From the NCBI GenBank assembly GCA_016931085.1, contig JAFGFO010000475.1, forward strand, positions 1 to 64,000: DNA of 64,000 nt. Direction: 5' to 3'. Below, one piece after another: positions 53,637-62,242 of the stretch; within the stretch, counting starts at the first letter, position 1, and each line of letters starts with the position of its first letter. The stretch is from Thermoflexales bacterium (GTDB lineage Bacteria; Chloroflexota; Anaerolineae; Fen-1058). A model generated the notes under the pieces. It had not been told where the DNA came from, did no database searches, and worked only from the letters and a program-made list of their open reading frames with translations. A program made the translations under genes and the position numbers.

Positions 53637-55319
53637 TCACGAGTTGGAAGAATCGAGTGTCATCTGCGTACATGCTACTCTTCTAAATGCTCTCGACACT
53701 CCGCTTTTCCCACCCACATCAAACGTCCCTCGCACGGCTTGCGTGTTCATTCGGAACATCAGCGCCTCTAGATCCAGGTAATCCTGTAATGTCAACTCTG
53801 GGGTTAACCGGCGGTTGAACTCTAGGAAAGGAAATAGTTTGCCGTTCAGATGGTGCAAGTCAAAGCCCATCTCGTAGAGATAGCCGCGATACTCCTCGTA
53901 TAGTGCTGACCCCGGCACCGGCGTGAACAGCATCGGGATCACTGACCCAATCCGGCTGGAAGCAAAGATGATGCTGTCTACTACGTCTCGGATGTTCTCG
54001 CCTGGCGTGCCAAACAGGATGAAGGCGTTGACCTGCATATTGCGCAGGATAAATCCGGCATCCTCACAGTTCTTGACTGCCCGATCAAACATCTGCACGT
54101 TAGAATGTGATCGATTCCAGGACTTGGTCACCTCGGCATTGATGTTCTCCAGTGGCAGGTAGACACGCTCAAAGCCGGCCTGCTGCATCAGGCGAGCCAG
54201 GTCGGCGTCAATCAACCGCACCTCGATGCCCTCCGGCGCATGCAGATGTAGGTTGCCACTCAACTCGGCGTCGTCAACAATGCCCTGCAAGATGGCCCGA
54301 AAGTGCTCTTTCTTGACCAAAAAGTTGTCTTCGTAAAAGGCAAATTGCCGGATGCCATAACGGCGGAATTTGTCTTTGATCTCCCGCAATGTCTCGTCTC
54401 TGCCGCGCGTGCGAACGAGCTGCTTTTTCCATACATCCTGCTGCACCCGTTCCTCGTCATAGAGGTTATAAGCATGTTGAGCACAGTAGGCACAGTTAAA
54501 GGGGCAGCCGCGCGTGGTGGTGAGGATCGCATAAGGTGGGCCATAATTGTGCCTGTCATAGATGGCATCCTTTGTGTAGGTTGGATCGTTTGGCCCAGGG
54601 CCATGATAATAGGACAAGTTGGGAATATCTGACTGATAGTACAGGTCGAAATCCAGGTCACACCACGATGCGTCTGGAATTTCGCCTCTCACGATCAAAT
54701 CTCGTTCATCGTTCAAGTCCAAGTCGCAGCCCAGTATGGTCTCGAACGACAAGCCCCGCTCAGCCAGTTTATCCTGCAAGTGCTCTGAGGCCAACGTGGG
54801 ATAAATACCGCCAATGCGAATTCTGGCCGACGGAAAGATCCGCTTGCACAACTCAGCCACATCCACCGTGCTTTCCCACCAATATGTCATGATGGACGTG
54901 ATCCATACTTCGTCAGGTTGAAACAAGTTTTCAGGGAACAAAGTGGGTGCCCATATCGGTCCCCGGCCGTTATGTGTAGCCTCCACGATGCCGGCCATTG
55001 ACAGCAGTTCCTGCTTCAAGTCCTCCAGGTTGGTGCCAAAGACGAACTTGAGCCGTTGGTGAGGGGCGAGCTTGCTTTGCGTTTTGCGGAATTCCTGGTA
55101 AGAGATCTCGGAGGCAGCCGAACAGATTTCGACCACCGATTTGGTCTTTTTGCGCACATTGCGCTTGGCGTCGGGGAACAGGCAGTCAACCAAGCGCGTT
55201 TCGTAACCCCTGTCTTTGAGATAGCGGCCGATCTTGAGCAATCCGTGAGGTTGGCTCCACTCGGCCCAATATTGCACATCGTATACAGGCGGGTTGATCA
55301 GCAGCGCGCGTTTGCTCAT
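53637..55319 (-). CDS. B12-binding-type radical SAM protein
   Basis: A 560-aa protein. ATG 55319 (MSKRALLINPPVYDVQYW) overlaps the upstream gene's stop. Residues 1 to about 245 resemble a cobalamin-binding fold (IGRYLKDRGYETRLVDCLFP, IRIGGIYPTLA). The radical SAM core has TTTRGCPFNCAYCAQ with C272, C276 and C279, then RQFAFYEDNFLV and VYLPLENINAE. The C-terminal part has FGTPGE, MLFTPVPGSALYEEY, usual in this class. These enzymes do methylations, rearrangements or ring contractions; the substrate here is unknown. It is the last of four genes in a minus-strand operon with a cluster-less paralogue. Confidence 0.88.
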   Translation of the reverse strand: MSKRALLINPPVYDVQYWAEWSQPHGLLKIGRYLKDRGYETRLVDCLFPDAKRNVRKKTKSVVEICSAASEISYQEFRKTQSKLAPHQRLKFVFGTNLEDLKQELLSMAGIVEATHNGRGPIWAPTLFPENLFQPDEVWITSIMTYWWESTVDVAELCKRIFPSARIRIGGIYPTLASEHLQDKLAERGLSFETILGCDLDLNDERDLIVRGEIPDASWCDLDFDLYYQSDIPNLSYYHGPGPNDPTYTKDAIYDRHNYGPPYAILTTTRGCPFNCAYCAQHAYNLYDEERVQQDVWKKQLVRTRGRDETLREIKDKFRRYGIRQFAFYEDNFLVKKEHFRAILQGIVDDAELSGNLHLHAPEGIEVRLIDADLARLMQQAGFERVYLPLENINAEVTKSWNRSHSNVQMFDRAVKNCEDAGFILRNMQVNAFILFGTPGENIRDVVDSIIFASSRIGSVIPMLFTPVPGSALYEEYRGYLYEMGFDLHHLNGKLFPFLEFNRRLTPELTLQDYLDLEALMFRMNTQAVRGTFDVGGKSGVSRAFRRVACTQMTLDSSNS

Positions 55320-56674
55320 GGCGACTTTCTCCGGGATGACACGTCCCATCGCCTGCCCGCCAATGATTCGCGAATGACCTTGTTCAGAAAAGTATCACCC
55401 AAGAAATCAAACGTATGGCCGCGAACCTTGCGGTTCAACAAGGCCGTCAGCCGGTACAGTTCCTTGTAATCATCTTTGGCGAGTCTATTGTGACCAGCAA
55501 ACGGCAGCCGGTGCGGGCTGATGTCTTCTGGCTCGATGAATTCAACTTGAGATTCCAACAGCGTGTAGTCGCTGGTACCCGGCGTGGGCGAATAGGGCTT
55601 GGGAATGACCATCCCGACCAATTGCAGCAGCTTGAGTGCGTTCCAAACCAGCTTGTCCACATCGTCGTCCGGCCGGCCGATCCACATAAAACCTGAAAGG
55701 TAATGCCGGCGCGATTCCCAGCCCAGCCCACGTCGCTCGACAAAACCAGCCTGCTCGCAAGCTTCCAACACAAGCCGGTAATGTGCCTCATCTACGATGC
55801 CCTCTTTACAGGCTGGCTCCAGGTGCAGTTCATTGAACCCGGCCTGGGCAAGCAGCCGAGCATGGCTGAGGGGGAAATCGTGTGTCTCGACACCGCATAT
55901 CCCATGAAAGCGAATGTCCCACGCTTTGCCACTGGCAGCTTTGCGCTCGACCACGCGATCGAGAAGCGGTTGCAGGCGCGAGTCAAATGCCTTGAAAATA
56001 TTGTCGTTGAAAAAGACAAAATGAGAGATGCCGTGCTTGACGGCCCATGCGATTTCGTCAAAGGCTTGGGAGCAGCGTAGATCCAGGGCGCAGAATTTGG
56101 GTAGCCGCTCCGCGTAGAGCGTAAAGTCGGCCTGCGATGCAGCCAGGTCAGACAGGCATTTTTCGACAACGATATCCGCACCGCCAAATTGGGCAGCGTG
56201 CTGCGTCTGCAAGGCGGGGTAATTGCCGTACAGCACTACCGGAGGGCGTTTGAGCTTGTTCTTGACGCGGTTGATAACCATCGGCACTGTCTGCCACCAA
56301 AACGAGGTCAGGGTGGTGATCCACACGCTGTCTGGTACCCAGTCATCGCTGGTCAACGCGTCCAAGTAGTCATCAAAGACTTCCCACGATTGCCCCAGTT
56401 GCCACCGGATTGGCTCGCCGGCCGGCAGATCGGCATTGAGGTGGGACTGCCGGCGGGACACGATGCCGGCCGGCGTAGGCAGCATGAAATCAAACAGTTT
56501 GACCTGGCAGCCACGTTCTTGTGTAAGCTTGGTGCCTAACTTGAGCAGATCGAGCGGTTGGTTCCACCTGATCCATTCATAGCGGCTGTCAATCACGGGG
56601 GGGTTGATTAGCAGCACCCGCCCACGTGCCTGTGCCAGCGCTTCCTGGGCTGAAAGAATATCCGAGTTGCTCAT
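55316..56674 (-). CDS. Radical-SAM-like protein lacking the cluster cysteines
   Basis: A 452-aa protein that parallels the next gene's product: N-terminal LLINPPVIDSRYEWIRWNQPL, GCQVKLFDFMLPTPA, VWITTLTSFWWQTV, PPVVLYGNYPALQTQ; then FVFFNDNIF, FMWIGRPDDDVDK, and VIPKPYSPTPGTSDYTLLES at positions matching the active enzyme. Where the active protein has CPFNCAYC, this one has no CX3CX2C; the only nearby cysteines are in PKFCALDLRCSQAF, eight residues apart in a different pattern. It should not bind the radical SAM [4Fe-4S] cluster in the standard way. Likely a pseudoenzyme partner forming a heterodimer with the next protein. Six bases separate it from the GHKL ATPase gene. Confidence 0.8.
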   Translation of the reverse strand: MSNSDILSAQEALAQARGRVLLINPPVIDSRYEWIRWNQPLDLLKLGTKLTQERGCQVKLFDFMLPTPAGIVSRRQSHLNADLPAGEPIRWQLGQSWEVFDDYLDALTSDDWVPDSVWITTLTSFWWQTVPMVINRVKNKLKRPPVVLYGNYPALQTQHAAQFGGADIVVEKCLSDLAASQADFTLYAERLPKFCALDLRCSQAFDEIAWAVKHGISHFVFFNDNIFKAFDSRLQPLLDRVVERKAASGKAWDIRFHGICGVETHDFPLSHARLLAQAGFNELHLEPACKEGIVDEAHYRLVLEACEQAGFVERRGLGWESRRHYLSGFMWIGRPDDDVDKLVWNALKLLQLVGMVIPKPYSPTPGTSDYTLLESQVEFIEPEDISPHRLPFAGHNRLAKDDYKELYRLTALLNRKVRGHTFDFLGDTFLNKVIRESLAGRRWDVSSRRKSP

Positions 56675-56680
56675 AATGCC

Positions 56681-58693
56681 TCAGCCCGTAAAGGAGAGTA
56701 AGCGATGCGCCATGTCCATCATCAAATCCACATCATCTTCTGCCGCCAGGTAAGCAATACGCCAAAACAAGGCAGACTTGATAAACATGGCATCTCCCAT
56801 CTTGGCGCGGGTAGGATGCATCCAGTTGACGTAAATTGTGTCGGAGATAAGATCAAGCTCGCACAAAGGGTCATTCGGCCCGCCATTCCGCAGGCTGAGC
56901 TTGAAATCTCGGCCCAGGACGTACAACGACTCGTTCCACATATCGGCGTCGCGGTTGAGCCGCGCCACCTTGTTTTTCGTATCTAGCTCATAATCCTGGC
57001 CTGCCAGGTTGGCCAGCTCTAGCGAATAACTGGCAACTACGCCGGGCAACTGAACCTGGTGTTCAGGAACACGGCTCAAGCCGTCGGCCGCAACGTCAGA
57101 ACGGCTGAACAATCGCCGCAGCGCGCGTCCATAGCGCGCACCAAGCGACATGCCTGTGAGCGCCTCCGAAACTTCCAAAAATGCCTTCCTGCGCTGCCTG
57201 GCTTCCTGCACGATCCGAGCAGTAGAGGATTCTACGCTGCCCTGCTCCCATATCCCTTCCAAAACCTGGCCCAGTATACCCAAGTTGGATGCTCCATCTC
57301 CTACCAGGTGCCGGCGTAACGCCTGGAATTGGGCATTTTCAGCATAGAATCCTTCTCGCCCCGGCATGATCGCGTTGATGGCGTCTAGACCTTGTGTGAC
57401 GATAAATTCGCCCAGCACCTGGTTCAGAAGCGAACGATACCTGGCCGGCAGATCATTTTCGGCTCCCAGGAAATCAGGTTGGCCAATCTCGACCCCACGC
57501 ACTCGAACGGTAATTCCACGCATCTCGGCAGGGAAGATAGGTTGAGCAAAGCCCCACAAATACCCTTGCGCGGATAACCCATCCATCTTGATCTGAACCG
57601 CTTGCCGGGCTAGAATAGATTGTCCGGGGCTGTCCGCCTGGACGGCCTCTAGCAATGGCCGGCAGAGCGCACGCGTTTCGCTTTTTGTATCCACTACTTT
57701 AACAACAAACGGTGTTGGCGAGATGGGGACGGCTAGCGCTTGCAGGCCATCGCGTTCAAGCTCTTGCGGAGATAGAGCATACGAAACCGGGGTGCTGCGT
57801 CCTAAAAGCCAGAGAAAGTGATCTAACCCACTGGCTGAGGCCATATTGCGCACCCTGCCGCGCCGGCGGGGAGTCTGCAACTCGCGTTGGACAAACTCTT
57901 GCAGATGCAGCGTGACACGAGTAAAGTGTGGTGTGGCCTGGTCGGTATGGGGCAGCAGGTCAAGCCGGCAAAAATCTTGCAACTGCTCCAGGTTACAGTC
58001 ATCCTTGAGATTGAGCAGGTAATCGTAGTCAATTGCCGCGTGCGTGTCTACCTGGCAACAGTCGATGACGTATTGGACAGTGAGGCTTTTGCCACGAATC
58101 CCCTCCCAAGCCTTGGTTGTGAATTCGATGCTATCTCCATTTTGCTTGTATATATTCGGCGCTAACAGGATTGAGCCACACGAAACAGATTGAACCGTTA
58201 TAAAAGGCACGAGCGCACGTGCAAGCGCCTCCCGACAGAACGAAACGCGCCTGGTGCGGGCCCGTGGTTCCAGCACAACAGCTTGCTGAAATACCTGCTT
58301 TCTATCGGCGTGCGAAACAATCTCAACCTGGTGGCAATAGCGCGCTATAGCCAGGAAACCAATGCCTTTACGTCCAATGGGCTGCCGTCCGGCCGTGGTC
58401 AACTCTTGAGCCTGGCGTTGTTGGCTGCCGCCGATGCGAAAGTATTCGGTCTGCAGTTCGAGGGGCGTCATGCCTGTGCCATTATCTTGTACTGTGATCG
58501 TGCCAAGGTCTGGAGCAAGCTGAATGGTGACCATGGTGGCATCTGCGTCGTAGGCATTGCTGATCAATTCCTTGAACGCGCTGACAAAGGTGGGGTATAT
58601 GCCTGAGAACTCGCGAATGACGTTAGGCGCTACCCCGCCCAGTTGCAAAGCCAGGTCAGTAGAATTCCATTCTTGTGATGGTGACGTTTCCAT
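56681..58693 (-). CDS. GHKL (Hsp90/MORC-like) ATPase
   Basis: A 670-aa protein with an N-terminal Bergerat-fold ATPase: SAFKELISNAYDADATMV (Glu and Asn box), ITVQDNGTGMTPLEL (G1) and GRKGIGFLAIARY (G2). The remaining 450 residues resemble no family that I can name. Similar ATPase domains drive clamp-like dimerisation in Hsp90, MutL and MORC proteins; several antiphage systems use them. It lies between a DGQHR-domain protein and two radical-SAM-type proteins in one operon, with 45-base and 6-base gaps. Confidence 0.85.
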   Translation of the reverse strand: METSPSQEWNSTDLALQLGGVAPNVIREFSGIYPTFVSAFKELISNAYDADATMVTIQLAPDLGTITVQDNGTGMTPLELQTEYFRIGGSQQRQAQELTTAGRQPIGRKGIGFLAIARYCHQVEIVSHADRKQVFQQAVVLEPRARTRRVSFCREALARALVPFITVQSVSCGSILLAPNIYKQNGDSIEFTTKAWEGIRGKSLTVQYVIDCCQVDTHAAIDYDYLLNLKDDCNLEQLQDFCRLDLLPHTDQATPHFTRVTLHLQEFVQRELQTPRRRGRVRNMASASGLDHFLWLLGRSTPVSYALSPQELERDGLQALAVPISPTPFVVKVVDTKSETRALCRPLLEAVQADSPGQSILARQAVQIKMDGLSAQGYLWGFAQPIFPAEMRGITVRVRGVEIGQPDFLGAENDLPARYRSLLNQVLGEFIVTQGLDAINAIMPGREGFYAENAQFQALRRHLVGDGASNLGILGQVLEGIWEQGSVESSTARIVQEARQRRKAFLEVSEALTGMSLGARYGRALRRLFSRSDVAADGLSRVPEHQVQLPGVVASYSLELANLAGQDYELDTKNKVARLNRDADMWNESLYVLGRDFKLSLRNGGPNDPLCELDLISDTIYVNWMHPTRAKMGDAMFIKSALFWRIAYLAAEDDVDLMMDMAHRLLSFTG

Positions 58694-58738
58694 GCCGCCT
58701 GCCTGTTTGGCCTTCTGTCCCTACCTTAAAAGTCTTTC

Positions 58739-59770
58739 CTACCTGGTGACCTTGACGGTGACCTTGGGCAGCCGGCTAATCAGCACTGTGGTCGCTTCTT
58801 TACAACCTTTTAGCCCGCCCATGGCTCGAAAGGGGCTGGTGTCGCGGCGCCAATCAAAATCTGCCAGGGGATTGAGGTACTCGGCCATTCGCTCTTGAGA
58901 AAAGTTGCCGCCATTGGCAGCGCACAATTCAAAGACGTACATAGCCACTTGGGACATCGTATACACTCCCATGGTCTTGAGCAAGATGTGCCGGCTTGGA
59001 TCGCTCCATGCATCAGGGAACATGTTGCGCAAAACGCACCAGAATCGTTCAAGCAGAATGACCTGGTCGTCCAGGTCCATTTTCTGGAAAAAACCATTTT
59101 GGCGCAGCAGCGGCTTGAGGGCGTTGGCGAACGAGGCCAGGTTGACCGGGCGGTGCATGCCTTTGGCGCCGGTCATGTTGATGCGCTCGAGCCAGGGCGA
59201 GTCCGGGTCGCGATTCAACTGGTACACGATATCGTGCGCTTGCACCTTCCAGTCCTGGGGGTGTTCGCGCAGCTCGCCCAGCAGGCTCAACGTCAGGCTG
59301 GTGTTGATACCTTTTTGGGTGTCGTTGATGATCGAAAAATTGCGCATCTCTTGGTGGTGGGGGAGATTCTCAAAAAAGACGACTGGCAGCATAAACTCGC
59401 GCCCGGTGTACTCAAAGCCGCCCAGGCGATGTTGGCCGTCTACGATCCAGGCTGCACCCTTGCGGTCGGGGATCAAGAGCATCCCCTGCGAGCCATTCCC
59501 GGCGTCACCTTGGAAAGCTGCGCTGCCTCTCAAATTGAGGAGTATACTGCCGGGCAGAGCGGAAGTAGGCTGGTTGATGAACTCGGCAATGCGCCGGCAG
59601 CGTGTCTCGTCGCGGTAGCGTTGATAGCCGGTGGGGTTAGTCTGCTCGTCGCGCACATCCACATTGGCGATCCGTATGATGTCCGAAGACCGCACGACGC
59701 CCACAAACATCACCTGGCCGTTTTGCTCAAAACGGGATACTGGGACATGGATTGTCTCATCTTGTGACAC
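58739..59770 (-). CDS. DGQHR-domain (DndB/DpdB-like) protein
   Basis: A 343-aa protein. GTG 59770 is the likely start: GGAGG stands 6 bases upstream, and the promoter (TTGACA-16-TATACT) places transcription start at about 59,791, downstream of the earlier in-frame ATG 59797, which abuts the -10 box and so cannot be translated from this message. The domain signature is AAWIVDGQHRLGGFEYTGR, followed by NFSIINDTQKGINTSL. DGQHR proteins accompany DNA phosphorothioation (DndB) and 7-deazaguanine DNA modification (DpdB). Here it starts an operon with a GHKL ATPase and two radical-SAM-type proteins, and no dnd or dpd core gene is seen. Confidence 0.85.
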   Translation of the reverse strand: MSQDETIHVPVSRFEQNGQVMFVGVVRSSDIIRIANVDVRDEQTNPTGYQRYRDETRCRRIAEFINQPTSALPGSILLNLRGSAAFQGDAGNGSQGMLLIPDRKGAAWIVDGQHRLGGFEYTGREFMLPVVFFENLPHHQEMRNFSIINDTQKGINTSLTLSLLGELREHPQDWKVQAHDIVYQLNRDPDSPWLERINMTGAKGMHRPVNLASFANALKPLLRQNGFFQKMDLDDQVILLERFWCVLRNMFPDAWSDPSRHILLKTMGVYTMSQVAMYVFELCAANGGNFSQERMAEYLNPLADFDWRRDTSPFRAMGGLKGCKEATTVLISRLPKVTVKVTR

Positions 59771-59797
59771 GACTGACCTCCACGGGGTTGCGCTCAT

Positions 59798-59825
59798 AGT
59801 ATAGAACAAAGTTGCAAATTGTCAA
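59798..59825 (-). promoter_or_regulatory. Promoter of the DGQHR operon
   Basis: Minus strand: TTGACA (59,825 to 59,820), 16-base spacer, TATACT (59,803 to 59,798). It is close to consensus and fixes the start of the DGQHR gene downstream of ATG 59,797. Confidence 0.85.
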
Positions 59826-59996
59826 GTCGCATATCAAAAGTCGCAAAAATAAAAAGGTCTCAAGTCATGGTGTTCGCTACAGTGATTTGGGCTATCCGGA
59901 GTATCTTGGCTCTAACCCAGGGAGTTCGACCTGTTGCTACCAGGCTTGCTTTTACGGCAAGGTGGCAGGGCGGCTGGGCGAGCTATAGAACAGGGA

Positions 59997-60425
59997 TCAA
60001 CCAAGCGTGCCTAGAAATTCGTAAGGCTGTACAACGTGGATGCCCAACTCGTCGCGCAGACGCGTGACGAGGCCCTCATCATCGTGCAAATCCTTGTCGG
60101 CCGTTACGATAAAGTTGGCGTGAGCCGCTACGGCGGTGGCAATCACGATGTTATCTCCGCTATCGCGGCAGGCAGGAAACTCAGTGACTGGGGTGACAAC
60201 CACAGCGCGGTTCCAGAGTGCCTTGATGAGCGCATCGCGTGCAGATGGGCGGATACGCCGAGCCAGCCGTGGGCGTTCTGTCACTTGCTTGAACTGGGCC
60301 AGCATCTCGGCTGAAATCACCCAAATAAAGTAGCCTGCTTCCCACTGTTGAAAAATGAGGGAACGTTCGGGGCGCTGCATGGCCATCCGAACCAACTCGG
60401 TCAGATCAAGGACTGCTCTAGACAC
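59997..60425 (-). CDS. PIN-domain toxin
   Basis: A 142-aa VapC-like ribonuclease of the PIN family. The acidic residues that bind metal are kept in AVLDLTELV (first Asp, in the usual strand-1 site) and DSGDNIVIATAVAAHANFIV followed by TADKDLHDDE. Gene order and an 8-base overlap with the upstream antitoxin are typical of type II pairs. It probably cleaves RNA and can stabilise the element in its host. It is the last complete gene on the right arm. Confidence 0.85.
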   Translation of the reverse strand: MSRAVLDLTELVRMAMQRPERSLIFQQWEAGYFIWVISAEMLAQFKQVTERPRLARRIRPSARDALIKALWNRAVVVTPVTEFPACRDSGDNIVIATAVAAHANFIVTADKDLHDDEGLVTRLRDELGIHVVQPYEFLGTLG

Positions 60426-60705
60426 CGCTTTCTTCTCGTGCCAGGTGAACCAGGCTGACTAGCTCGTCGTCGGACAAGGTCTCATCTTCCAGTTCAGCCG
60501 GCTCAGACTGCTCCCAGGCGTGGTGAACTGCTTCAAACGGTTTGCGCCACAACTCGGGTGAGAGGGCTTCCAGACGCTTGATTTGCTCCTCGACCGACAG
60601 TTGTTCCTGGGCGACCACTACCACTTGCACGCCAAACGGCAGTGCTGCGTCGAGCAGCCGTACGGACCCATCTTTTCCAACTACGCCACGATAACTTACC
60701 AGCAT
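60418..60705 (-). CDS. Antitoxin partner of the PIN toxin
   Basis: A 95-aa acidic protein. The N-terminal 30 residues (VSYRGVVGKDGSVRLLDAA) look like the swapped-hairpin fold of AF2212-like or AbrB-like antitoxins, and the C-terminal acidic helices (ELEDETLSDDELVSLVHLAR) would block the toxin. Its start lies downstream of a -10 box embedded in a palindrome, which points to autoregulation. Confidence 0.75.
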   Translation of the reverse strand: MLVSYRGVVGKDGSVRLLDAALPFGVQVVVVAQEQLSVEEQIKRLEALSPELWRKPFEAVHHAWEQSEPAELEDETLSDDELVSLVHLAREESGV

Positions 60706-60740
60706 CGTAACACCTCACTATGACACTTTTGCTTGGATCT

Positions 60741-60756
60741 ATTATACCATGGTATA
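60741..60756 (-). promoter_or_regulatory. Antitoxin/toxin promoter with operator palindrome
   Basis: TATAAT on the minus strand (60,746 to 60,741) overlaps the perfect palindrome TATACCATGGTATA (60,743-60,756), as expected for an autoregulated toxin-antitoxin operon. The -35 is weak. Confidence 0.65.
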
Positions 60757-60814
60757 GGGTTGTGGAGATCACATATCACTACCAGCTCAAACCAGCCTCA
60801 ACCTCGATTGCGTT

Positions 60815-60941
60815 CTATGCGCTCTGTGGTATCATCTGCTTGGCCCGTTCAAAAAGCAGGCTGGCCAGCGACTGCCCCCGCTTGGGTTCGGGCAAAACCA
60901 GGACATCGCTTATGGTTATTTGCGTCAAGCAGCACCAGTAC
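60815..60941 (-). other. Alternative C-terminal coding segment of the serine recombinase
   Basis: On the minus strand the codons after the core (TAC TGG) read on in the same frame as the integrase for 39 residues (CCLTQITISDVLVLPEP ... KQMIPQSA) to a TAG at 60,815-60,817. In the excised circle the core joins this segment to the integrase gene. It is separated from the gene by 35 kb in the integrated state. Confidence 0.75.
60935..60941. other. attR core (CCAGTAC)
   Basis: Right junction. Element side reads CAAGCAGCA, chromosome side continues AATTTCATGG, the AKR codons NFM. Confidence 0.85.
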
Positions 60942-61547
60942 AATTTCATGGACGAGGAGCACCAGGCCGGCACGCGTGGCCTCCAGTACGCCGCCAGCAA
61001 GGGCCTGGCAGTAGTGATTATGGAGCCGATTCGCGGTGGGCGGCTGTCGATCGCCCCACCGCCGCCCATCCAGGAGTTGTGGGAGACTGCCCCTACCAAG
61101 CGCACGCCGGCCGACTGGGCCTTGCAGTGGGTGTGGAACCACCCCGAGGTGTCAGTGGTATTGAGCGGCATGAGCACTATGCAGCACGTGGAGGAGAACG
61201 TCGCCAGCGCCGAGCGTTCTGGCGCGGGGCAGATGACAAAAGAAGAATTAGCGTTGATCGGGCGCGTGCGCGACAAATACCGCGAGATCTGCCCTATCCC
61301 CTGCACCAAATGCGAGTACTGTATGCCGTGCCCTAACGAGGTCAACATCCCGCGCATTTTGGAGATCTATAACGAGGCGGTGATGTACAACGAGTATGAC
61401 TCGGCTCGACTGTTCTACAGTTGGCTGGGCGAGAACGAGCGGGCGAACAACTGCATCGAGTGCCTGGAGTGCGAGTCCAAGTGCCCGCAGGGCATCGTCA
61501 TCACCGAATGGCTCAAAAAGGCGGACGAGTTGCTCGCCGCCAGGTAG
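60936..61547 (+). pseudogene. 3' half of the split aldo/keto reductase gene
   Basis: It encodes the C-terminal 203 residues of the AKR interrupted at 25,471: QYNFMDEEHQAGTRGLQYA, the late barrel strands, and both cluster motifs CPIPCTKCEYCMPCP and CIECLECESKCPQ, ending DELLAAR as in the intact paralogue. It is in frame with the 5' half across the core. In the integrated state the same frame is open upstream to 60,720 within the element, so an artificial fusion protein could be made, but it would lack the catalytic N-terminal half. Confidence 0.93.
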
Positions 61548-61688
61548 ACAGCAAGTCACGTTTTCCAGGTGTCCAGTTTCGCATAAATTTTGAAACCCAG
61601 AGTAATGGGAAATTTACTCGCCGCTCTAACCGAGTGGACACGGCTGGCATCCCCAGCCTGATAGCTCGATACCAACGCGGAGCGATAT

Positions 61689-62090
61689 ATGGCTTATTAT
61701 CTCAAACTTTACCTGGCGACACTTGTCGTCTTCTTTGCGATGGACATGGTCTGGCTCGGCCTTGTGGCGCGCGATTTTTATCAAAAGCATCTCGGCTTTC
61801 TGATGGCCCCCTCCCCTAACTGGTTCGCAGCACTCGTTTTCTATTTGTTGTTCATCGCCGGCATCTTGGTTTTTGTCGTTGTCCCCGGATTGAAAAGCGA
61901 CTCGCTCCAAATAACCTTGCTGCGAGCGGCGCTGTTTGGACTGATCACTTATGCCACCTACGATCTAACCAATCTTGCCACCCTCAAAGACTGGCCCGTC
62001 CTGATCACCGTCGTGGATATGATTTGGGGGACTGTCCTGAGCGTAACAGTAAGTGTAGCCAGTTTCATGGTGGGTAAGTGGCTCGGCTAG
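61689..62090 (+). CDS. DUF2177-family membrane protein
   Basis: A 133-aa protein with four membrane segments. The family pattern is visible: DMVWLGLVARDFYQKHLGFL after the first segment, and LFGLITYATYDLTNLATLKD before the fourth, ending VDMIWGTVLSVTVS. The function of DUF2177 is unknown. CGGAGCG lies 5-9 bases before the ATG. It is a chromosomal gene in the right flank of the element. Confidence 0.88.
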   Translation: MAYYLKLYLATLVVFFAMDMVWLGLVARDFYQKHLGFLMAPSPNWFAALVFYLLFIAGILVFVVVPGLKSDSLQITLLRAALFGLITYATYDLTNLATLKDWPVLITVVDMIWGTVLSVTVSVASFMVGKWLG

Positions 62091-62242
62091 CACAATAATC
62101 AGTAAGCCGTTCTCAGATGACCGAACTGCCTGCACAAGTGTGCAGGGCCAATGTGGTTTTTGTCTTTGATTTCAGTTCGACTACGCGCCGAGCGGGTAAT
62201 GTGGGACGTAGACAGCCTGGCCGACTACAACGAGGGTCCAGA

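Larger units (their letters stand above)
25465..60941. mobile_element. 35.5 kb serine-recombinase integrative element in an AKR gene
   Basis: Bounded by the shared core CCAGTAC (25465-25471 and 60935-60941). Removal of one core copy and everything between restores the AKR frame exactly. The left arm carries the recombinase, translocase, DUF2637 and excisionase-like genes; the centre and right arm carry predicted defence/conflict modules and a toxin-antitoxin pair. No relaxase or type IV secretion genes are evident, so transfer, if any, would depend on the FtsK/TraB-like translocase, as in actinobacterial integrative elements. Codon and base use change from module to module; 44-53.5 kb is visibly richer in A+T. 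Confidence 0.92.

Noticed and set aside
60720..60935. A genuine N-terminal extension on the AKR 3' half
   Set aside because: The upstream open frame belongs to the element and overlaps the antitoxin promoter and the integrase tail; it encodes no AKR-like residues.
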